DNA of 10,958 nucleotides from Bacteroidales bacterium (GTDB lineage Bacteria > Bacteroidota > Bacteroidia > Bacteroidales > WCHB1-69), in the NCBI GenBank assembly GCA_016285615.1, contig JAEERB010000079.1:1-10958 (forward strand). The letters are read 5' to 3'. The translations under genes and the position numbers were made by a program. Below, in pieces: positions 6,906-10,958 of this stretch (the first letter of the stretch is position 1; the number at the start of each line of letters is the position of its first letter). Below the pieces are notes generated by a model. The model saw only the letters and a list, made by a program, of their open reading frames with translations. It was not told the origin of the DNA and ran no database searches.

Positions 6906-8789
6906 TTATTCTTTTTCAGATTTCTCCAGGTTTTCTTTCAGATTCTTCAAGGTTTCAAGGTCGCCTAACGTAGCCTTTTCGGTGCTTTCGTTAATCTTAG
7001 CGATTTCCTTGGCTTTCTTCTTGTTCTCTGACATTACCTTTTTCTTTTCATCTTCAGGAGTTTCCTGCCAGGTCTTGGTGTGAGAGAGGGTGATTTTCTT
7101 AGCCTCTTTCACAAATTCCACAACCTTGAAAGGAAGGGTCTCGTCAACTTGGGCGGTGGTGCCGTCGGCTTTCAGTAAGGAGCGGTCGAAAGCGAAACCT
7201 TCAACGCCGTAAGGAAGAGCAACAGCTACACCTTTTTCTTTCTTGCTAACGATGGTTCCTTCGTGTACAGAGCCAACGGTGAAGACATTCTCCCATTCAT
7301 CCCAAGGATTCTCCTCGAGTTGTTTGTGACCTAAGCTCAGACGGCGGTTTTCGATGTCGAGGTCAAGAACCACAACTTCAATTTCGTCGCCAATCTTGGT
7401 GAACTCAGCGGGATGTTTGATCTTCTTCGACCAAGACAGGTCAGAGATGTGGATCAGGCCGTCAACGCCTTCTTCGAGTTCAACAAAGATACCGAAGTTG
7501 GTAAAGTTGCGAACGATAGCGGTGTGTTTCGAGCCAACGGGATATTTCTCGGCGATGTTTGCCCACGGGTCGGGGATCAATTGTTTGATACCGAGAGACA
7601 TCTTTCTGTTTTCTCTGTCGAGGGTCAACAGAACGGCTTCCACTTCGTCGCCGACTTTCAGGAAGTCGTGAGCGGTGCGGAGGTGCTGCGACCATGACAT
7701 TTCGGAAACGTGGATCAAACCTTCTACGCCGGGGAGGATTTCGAGGAATGCACCGTAGTCGGCGATAACCACTACTTTACCTTTCACCTTGTCACCCACT
7801 TTGAGGTTGGGATCCAAAGCGTCCCACGGATGAGGAGTCAATTGTTTCAGACCCAGAGCGATACGTTTCTTGTTTTCGTCGAAGTCCAAAATAACCACGT
7901 TCAGTTTCTGATCCAGTTGAACGATTTCTTCGGGATGGATGATTCTACCCCAAGAGAGGTCGGTGATGTGGATCAAGCCGTCAACGCCACCGAGGTCGAT
8001 GAATACGCCGTAACCGGTGATGTTCTTAACGGTACCTTCCAGAATTTGGCCTTTTTCGAGTTTGGCGATGATTTCAGCCTTTTGAGCCTCGAGTTCGTCT
8101 TCGATGAGAACCTTATGTGAAACAACCACGTTTTTGTACTCTTGGTTGATTTTAACAACTTTGAAGTCCATGGTTTTGTCAACATAAACGTCATAGTCTC
8201 TGATAGGTTTCACATCGATCTGTGAGCCGGGCAAGAAGGCTTCGATGCCGAATACGTCAACAATCAAGCCACCTTTGGTTCTGCATTTAACATAACCTTG
8301 GATAACCTCTTCGTCTTCGTATGCCTTGTTAACACGGAGCCACGATTTGAGCAGACGGGCTTTCTTGTGAGAGAGCAGCAGTTGGCCGCTTGAATCTTCC
8401 TGACTTTCAACGTAAACTTCGATTTCGTCACCGATTTTGAGGTCGGGGTTGTAACGAAGTTCGGAAGCGGAGATGACACCGTCGGATTTGAAGCCGATGT
8501 TGACAACCACTTCGCGTGAGTTGAAGGAAACAACGGTACCCATGATAACGGCCTGTTCGTCAATTGACTTGAAGGTCTGGGTGTACTTTTCCTGCAGTTG
8601 TTCAGTCTCTTCTTTGCTGTACTTGGTGCCTTTCTTTTCGATGGCATCCCAGTTGAAGTTGTCGAGTGAGCCGTAAGCGTTCTCGATTTCTTTCATCTTT
8701 CTGGGTTTCTCAGCTGCGGGAGCGGCTGCTTCCATAGCGGGTTGCTCTTCAGCGGTGGCTTCAGGAGTGTTTAATAATTCTTCTGACAT
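6906..8789 (-). CDS. rpsA: 30S ribosomal protein S1, six S1 domains
   Basis: S1 is the large mRNA-binding protein of the small subunit that helps recruit and unfold mRNA. This 627-residue copy has an acidic/alanine-rich N-terminal tail (1-35) and then six S1 (OB-fold) repeats at about 78-142, 160-226, 246-316, 330-402, 417-489 and 502-570. Repeats 3-5 are the most canonical, with GYGVFIDLGGVDGLIH, DYGAFLEILPGVEGLIH and NFGIFVELEEGVDGLIH. The C-terminal 55 residues are a charged Lys/Glu tail. The length exceeds the roughly 560 residues of E. coli S1, as is usual in Bacteroidota. The start has no Shine-Dalgarno sequence, consistent with this phylum. It is transcribed from its own promoter near 8890 with a leader of about 95 bases. 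Confidence 0.97.
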   Translation of the reverse strand: MSEELLNTPEATAEEQPAMEAAAPAAEKPRKMKEIENAYGSLDNFNWDAIEKKGTKYSKEETEQLQEKYTQTFKSIDEQAVIMGTVVSFNSREVVVNIGFKSDGVISASELRYNPDLKIGDEIEVYVESQEDSSGQLLLSHKKARLLKSWLRVNKAYEDEEVIQGYVKCRTKGGLIVDVFGIEAFLPGSQIDVKPIRDYDVYVDKTMDFKVVKINQEYKNVVVSHKVLIEDELEAQKAEIIAKLEKGQILEGTVKNITGYGVFIDLGGVDGLIHITDLSWGRIIHPEEIVQLDQKLNVVILDFDENKKRIALGLKQLTPHPWDALDPNLKVGDKVKGKVVVIADYGAFLEILPGVEGLIHVSEMSWSQHLRTAHDFLKVGDEVEAVLLTLDRENRKMSLGIKQLIPDPWANIAEKYPVGSKHTAIVRNFTNFGIFVELEEGVDGLIHISDLSWSKKIKHPAEFTKIGDEIEVVVLDLDIENRRLSLGHKQLEENPWDEWENVFTVGSVHEGTIVSKKEKGVAVALPYGVEGFAFDRSLLKADGTTAQVDETLPFKVVEFVKEAKKITLSHTKTWQETPEDEKKKVMSENKKKAKEIAKINESTEKATLGDLETLKNLKENLEKSEKE

Positions 8790-8801
8790 TTGTTTAATTT
8801 C

Positions 8802-8819
8802 GATTCGCCGTAGCGAACC
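8802..8819 (-). promoter_or_regulatory. rpsA leader hairpin with UACG tetraloop
   Basis: In the rpsA mRNA sense, GGTTCGC pairs with GCGAATC (one G-U wobble) around TACG, closed by a C-G pair. This is a cUNCGg-type tetraloop, a very stable loop class. The hairpin ends 12 bases before the AUG, where the ribosome lands. S1 represses its own translation in proteobacteria through leader structure; an equivalent role here is inference. Confidence 0.4.
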
Positions 8820-8860
8820 ATTGGTTTTTAAGGGTTTAACATGAGGTTGACTTGTCAGCT

Positions 8861-8884
8861 AAATTAAAGAGCCTCTTTTAATTT
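8861..8884 (-). promoter_or_regulatory. rpsA leader 5' stem
   Basis: AAATTAAAGA and TCTTTTAATTT form an AT-rich stem of about 10 base pairs with one bulged base and a GCC loop. It begins immediately after the presumed transcription start of rpsA, so it would cap the 5' end of the mRNA. It may protect the message or form part of a leader regulator together with the hairpin at 8802-8819. A terminator role is unlikely because no T run follows in the rpsA direction. Confidence 0.35.
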
Positions 8885-8900
8885 AGGGGTGCAAAAGTAC
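8882..8900 (-). promoter_or_regulatory. rpsA promoter/initiation region
   Basis: The minus strand contains TACTTTTG (8892-8899), an exact TAnnTTTG -7 box, followed by CACCCCTAAA at the expected start site. A TTG lies only 15 bases upstream, shorter than usual. The 19-base segment differs at one position from the infC promoter segment at 1711-1729. Confidence 0.6.
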
Positions 8901-8921
8901 AAAAATTATTAATACAAAATG

Positions 8922-8958
8922 AAAAAAAAATTAGGGGCGAATTATCATTCGTCCCTAA
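8922..8958 (-). terminator. Terminator of the FISUMP lipoprotein gene
   Basis: The inverted repeat TTAGGGGCGAA (8931-8941) and TTCGTCCCTAA (8948-8958) forms an 11-base stem with one mismatch in the transcribed RNA. On the minus strand it is followed by nine T (8922-8930). It lies about 35 bases after the stop codon of the gene at 8992-9756 and insulates that gene from the rpsA promoter just beyond. Confidence 0.8.
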
Positions 8959-8991
8959 TGCGGTTTTAGCAAAAAAAGTGGTTAATCACCA

Positions 8992-9756
8992 TTAGTCTTT
9001 CACGCAACGAACGGAATAGGCGTGTCCTTTGTTAATGCTGTTTATGCTGACGTTGGGGTGCATATAGTTGAGTGTTGTAACCCAAGCATTTTCAGAGCCA
9101 TCTTCTGTGGCGTTCCACATGTTGGCAGCAATTTTGAAAGCGGAGTAGATGCCAGTATAAGCTCCAGCAGGTGTGCCGTTTAAGCCGGTGGCGTTGTTGG
9201 TGGAGGGAAGATTGCCGGGAGCGCAAGTCTGTGTGCTGGGTTCCCAACCTTCGGTAGAGGCCATTGCTTTGGCTACGTATGCGTCACCACCTTCCTCGAT
9301 TGTGCATACAAATTCGCTTTGGCGTCCAATGTAGTTTATTAGGTCTTCCCATTCAGCTTTGCTAGGTATGTGCCATCCTTTTGGGCATACACCCTGAACG
9401 TGGCTGGGGTTGGTATTGCTGCTTCCCTTGCCATTCATGGCTGCCGTCCAGTTGTACAAGTAACCGTGAGTTTTCACGTTTTTCTCGTCACCATTGGGAT
9501 TGTAACGGTAGCCGGTGTTGCCGTTGGGAGAGGTTCCCATGGGAATGTCGGTGCCGTCGGCATATTTGGTGGAGCGGAGGTTCTCGGTCATCCACGTGTG
9601 ATCGCCAATCTTGATGGCGTCATATTTATTGCCGTCCTTATCCTGCACGGCATCATTAATTATCTGACCATCAGGTGTTTTGTCTTTGTCACACGAAGTC
9701 AATGAGAACGAAGCTGCAATGAGTGCTGCTGCAAAATACAAAAAGTGTCTTTTCAT
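8992..9756 (-). CDS. FISUMP-domain lipoprotein
   Basis: This 254-residue protein starts with a lipoprotein signal peptide: a short basic start, a hydrophobic stretch and the lipobox LTSC with the lipidated cysteine at residue 22. It is followed by the charged DKDK, which may favour surface display as in Bacteroidota lipoprotein export signals (inference). The FISUMP domain fills residues 37-254, with DKDGNKYDAIKIG, TWMTENLRSTKYADG, GYLYNWTAAMNG, GWHIPSKAEW, NNATGLNGTPAG, a weaker MWNAT where many members have FWSAT or similar, and the terminal SVRCVKD. It is a clear paralogue of the secreted protein at 241-1593 but lacks that protein's N-terminal and sorting-like modules. Its function is unknown; an outer-membrane anchored extracellular role is the likeliest reading. 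It has its own terminator and only a weak candidate promoter. Confidence 0.88.
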   Translation of the reverse strand: MKRHFLYFAAALIAASFSLTSCDKDKTPDGQIINDAVQDKDGNKYDAIKIGDHTWMTENLRSTKYADGTDIPMGTSPNGNTGYRYNPNGDEKNVKTHGYLYNWTAAMNGKGSSNTNPSHVQGVCPKGWHIPSKAEWEDLINYIGRQSEFVCTIEEGGDAYVAKAMASTEGWEPSTQTCAPGNLPSTNNATGLNGTPAGAYTGIYSAFKIAANMWNATEDGSENAWVTTLNYMHPNVSINSINKGHAYSVRCVKD

Positions 9757-9772
9757 AGAGTTTTGGTTTTAA

Positions 9773-9784
9773 ATGTAATTACAT
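9773..9784. promoter_or_regulatory. Palindrome upstream of the FISUMP lipoprotein gene
   Basis: ATGTAATTACAT is a perfect 12-base palindrome 16 bases upstream of the start codon. It overlaps TACATTTA (minus strand, 9770-9777), a one-base-off -7 box that would place the transcription start close to the ATG. A repressor site overlapping the promoter is possible, but AT-rich palindromes of this size also occur by chance. Confidence 0.25.
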
Positions 9785-9831
9785 ATCAATATATAAACGA
9801 ATAAACGGGCTTAAAAACTACACTGTAATCG

Positions 9832-9871
9832 AAAAAATTAAGAGGCTTGCAGTTCTTTCTGCAAACCTCTT
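9832..9871 (-). terminator. Terminator of the tRNA-Pro/tRNA-Arg unit
   Basis: In the minus-strand sense, AAGAGGTTTGCAG pairs with CTGCAAGCCTCTT (13 pairs, one U-G wobble) around a 6-base loop, followed by AATTTTTT. It begins two bases after the CCA end of tRNA-Arg, so the precursor 3' trailer is very short. Confidence 0.85.
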
Positions 9872-9872
9872 T

Positions 9873-9948
9873 TGGCGATTCCGGTTGGGATCGAACCAAC
9901 AACCTACTGCTTAGAAGGCAGTTGCTCTATCCATTGAGCTACGGAACC
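9873..9948 (-). tRNA. tRNA-Arg (anticodon TCT), CCA encoded
   Basis: The minus strand folds as a complete 76-base tRNA. The acceptor is GGTTCCG/CGGAATC with discriminator G, the anticodon stem ACTGC/GCAGT holds loop CTTCTAA with anticodon TCT (9913-9915), and the T arm is GTTGG/CCAAC around TTCGATC. The terminal CCA (9873-9875) is present in the DNA. It decodes AGA and probably AGG. It follows tRNA-Pro after 8 bases and is cotranscribed with it. Confidence 0.96.
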
Positions 9949-9956
9949 GTTCTTTG

Positions 9957-10031
9957 TCGGGATAGCCTGATTCGAACAGGCGACCTCCTGCTCCCAAAGC
10001 AGGCGCGATAACCGGACTACGCTATATCCCG
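9957..10031 (-). tRNA. tRNA-Pro (anticodon TGG), CCA not encoded
   Basis: The minus strand gives a full tRNA of 75 bases. The acceptor is CGGGATA/TATCCCG with discriminator A, the anticodon stem CCTGC/GCAGG holds loop TTTGGGA with anticodon TGG (9994-9996), and the T arm is GCCTG/CAGGC around TTCGAAT. The next bases are CAAAG, so CCA must be added by the nucleotidyltransferase, unlike in the neighbouring tRNA-Arg. It decodes CCN proline codons, especially CCA and CCG. Confidence 0.96.
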
Positions 10032-10040
10032 TCGCGGCTG

Positions 10041-10048
10041 CAAATATA
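10041..10048 (-). promoter_or_regulatory. Promoter -7 box of the tRNA pair
   Basis: The minus strand reads TATATTTG, an exact TAnnTTTG box, ending 9 bases before the mature 5' end of tRNA-Pro. Transcription would begin about 3 bases before the tRNA, so little 5' trimming is needed. No TTG is found at the -33 position. The spacer between this box and mfd (10049-10168) is AT-rich, and I see no further feature or mfd terminator in it. Confidence 0.6.
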
Positions 10049-10168
10049 CATAAATAATCGTTTGAAGTCGAAAAAATTTAAAATATTAATAATCAGAACA
10101 ATAAATCTTTGCCTAAAAGTCATAATTCTATCGCAACCATCTTTATTTGAAGTAAAAACAGTGGCGAA

Positions 10169-10958
10169 TTACATTTTATTAATCATATCAAGCCAATGGA
10201 TGGCCGATTTGACGGTGGGTATATTTTTGATAGTCAGCAACAATTTTTTGTTCACCTCCTTGATTTGCACGGTGGGGTGGTTTTTTTGCATGAAGACCAA
10301 TATCTTGCTGAACAGCTCCGACTGATAGAACGGTGAGCTGCTGTTGCCGATGAAGTAACCGGTGAAGCTGCCCTTTTTGAGGACGATTTTTTCAAAGTAG
10401 AGGTCGGCGGCTTTCCATCGCAACGGCATAGTTTGCAGCAGTTCCTGCGTCTCGGGTGGCAGCGGACCGAACATGTCGATCAGTTTCTGCGAGAACTTGA
10501 AAAGTTCGTCTTCGTTTTTCAGGTTGCTCAATTCCTTGTAAAGGCTCATGCGCTCGCTGACGCTTGCGACATATTCTGTTGGCAATAAGACTGATAAGTC
10601 GGTTTCGAGCAGGCATTCGCGGTGGAGCAAGGCCGTGTTGTCGGCCATCTGTATGCCTTCGGGAGCGGTTTCCTTCAATTCCAATAAGGCTTCATTGAGG
10701 ATTTTCTGGTACATTTCGAAGCCAATTTCGGAGATAAAGCCGCTCTGTTCGCCGCCCAGGATGTCGCCCGCTCCACGGATATCGAGGTCGCGCATGGCAA
10801 TCTGGAAGCCGCTACCGATGTCAGAGAAATCTTCGATGGCTTTCAGTCGCTTGCGGGCGGTTTCGTTCAACTCTTCCCATGAGCGTATCAGCATGTAGCA
10901 GAAGGCTTTCTTGTTGTTTCGGCCCACACGGCCGCGCAGTTGGTGCAGTACATTGAGG
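10169..10958 (-). CDS. mfd: Transcription-repair coupling factor Mfd, C-terminal part
   Basis: Only the last 262 residues are in the window; the gene continues past the right edge. Mfd binds RNA polymerase stalled at DNA damage, pushes it off with its translocase and recruits the UvrABC excision system. The visible part begins inside helicase motif VI (LHQLRGRVGR), continues through the TRG translocation motif (GSGFQIAMRDLDIRGAGDIL, then GGEQSG) and ends with the C-terminal D7 domain, including LLPTEYVASVSERMSLYKEL and DMFGPLPPETQELL. RecG shares motif VI and TRG but not this C-terminal domain, which decides the call. A GTG at 10927 is not a start, since homologous sequence continues upstream of it. 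No clear terminator follows the stop codon. Confidence 0.96.
   Translation of the reverse strand, partial: LNVLHQLRGRVGRNNKKAFCYMLIRSWEELNETARKRLKAIEDFSDIGSGFQIAMRDLDIRGAGDILGGEQSGFISEIGFEMYQKILNEALLELKETAPEGIQMADNTALLHRECLLETDLSVLLPTEYVASVSERMSLYKELSNLKNEDELFKFSQKLIDMFGPLPPETQELLQTMPLRWKAADLYFEKIVLKKGSFTGYFIGNSSSPFYQSELFSKILVFMQKNHPTVQIKEVNKKLLLTIKNIPTVKSAIHWLDMINKM

Noticed and set aside
7710..8120. Plus-strand 136-codon frame opposite rpsA
   Set aside because: It is a shadow of the S1 domain coding sequence, with no homology I recognise and no start signals.
10062..10325. Plus-strand 87-codon hydrophobic frame between the tRNAs and mfd
   Set aside because: More than half is antisense to the mfd 3' end; the apparent hydrophobicity comes from AT-rich spacer sequence.
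10925..10927. GTG as the start of a short mfd-like gene
   Set aside because: Helicase motif VI residues (LHQLRGRV) continue in frame upstream to the window edge, so the gene is simply cut by the window.
1..10958. Mobile element, CRISPR array, prophage or defence system
   Set aside because: I found no transposase, integrase, direct-repeat array, phage gene or nuclease/toxin gene; the larger frames all belong to the genes listed.

Overview
The window reads as a chromosomal segment of a Bacteroidota bacterium, most likely a member of the Bacteroidales. Three observations support this. Several genes are preceded by a TAnnTTTG -7 box, in two cases with an upstream TTG about 19-20 bases away, which is the promoter pattern of this phylum. 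Most starts lack a strong Shine-Dalgarno sequence. Two genes encode FISUMP-domain proteins (Fibrobacter succinogenes major paralogous domain), a family common in Bacteroidales and Fibrobacteres. The proteins themselves also look like Bacteroidota orthologues. Species or genus cannot be fixed from this sequence alone. The content is mostly conserved housekeeping, with two lineage-specific envelope or secreted proteins. I see no prophage, insertion sequence, CRISPR array, toxin-antitoxin pair or defence island.

Layout, left to right. Positions 1-240 hold two divergent promoters and no convincing gene. A secreted FISUMP protein follows (241-1593, +). Next is a translation operon, infC-rpmI-rplT (1780-3006, +), which ends in a strong hairpin terminator and is followed by a REP-like double hairpin. 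dusB (3152-4135, -) and mutS (4241-6856, +) are transcribed divergently from a 105-base spacer with back-to-back promoters. mutS converges on rpsA (6906-8789, -), and the two share one bidirectional terminator. Upstream of rpsA on the same strand lie a FISUMP lipoprotein (8992-9756, -), a tRNA-Pro/tRNA-Arg pair (9873-10031, -), and the 3' part of mfd (10169 to the right edge, -). No gene-free stretch exceeds 300 bases.

Functionally, the window groups translation (IF3, L35, L20, S1, two tRNAs, and the tRNA-modifying Dus enzyme) with DNA repair (MutS mismatch recognition, Mfd transcription-coupled repair). Much of the interest is in regulation. infC appears to start at a rare ATC codon placed correctly behind a strong ribosome binding site, which implies a 20-residue N-terminal stretch that standard gene callers would miss. 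infC and rpsA share a nearly identical 19-base promoter/initiation sequence. The rpsA leader carries a hairpin with a UACG tetraloop just before its start codon. These suggest coordinated and possibly autogenous control of translation genes, which is inference. I found no clearly undescribed multi-gene system.
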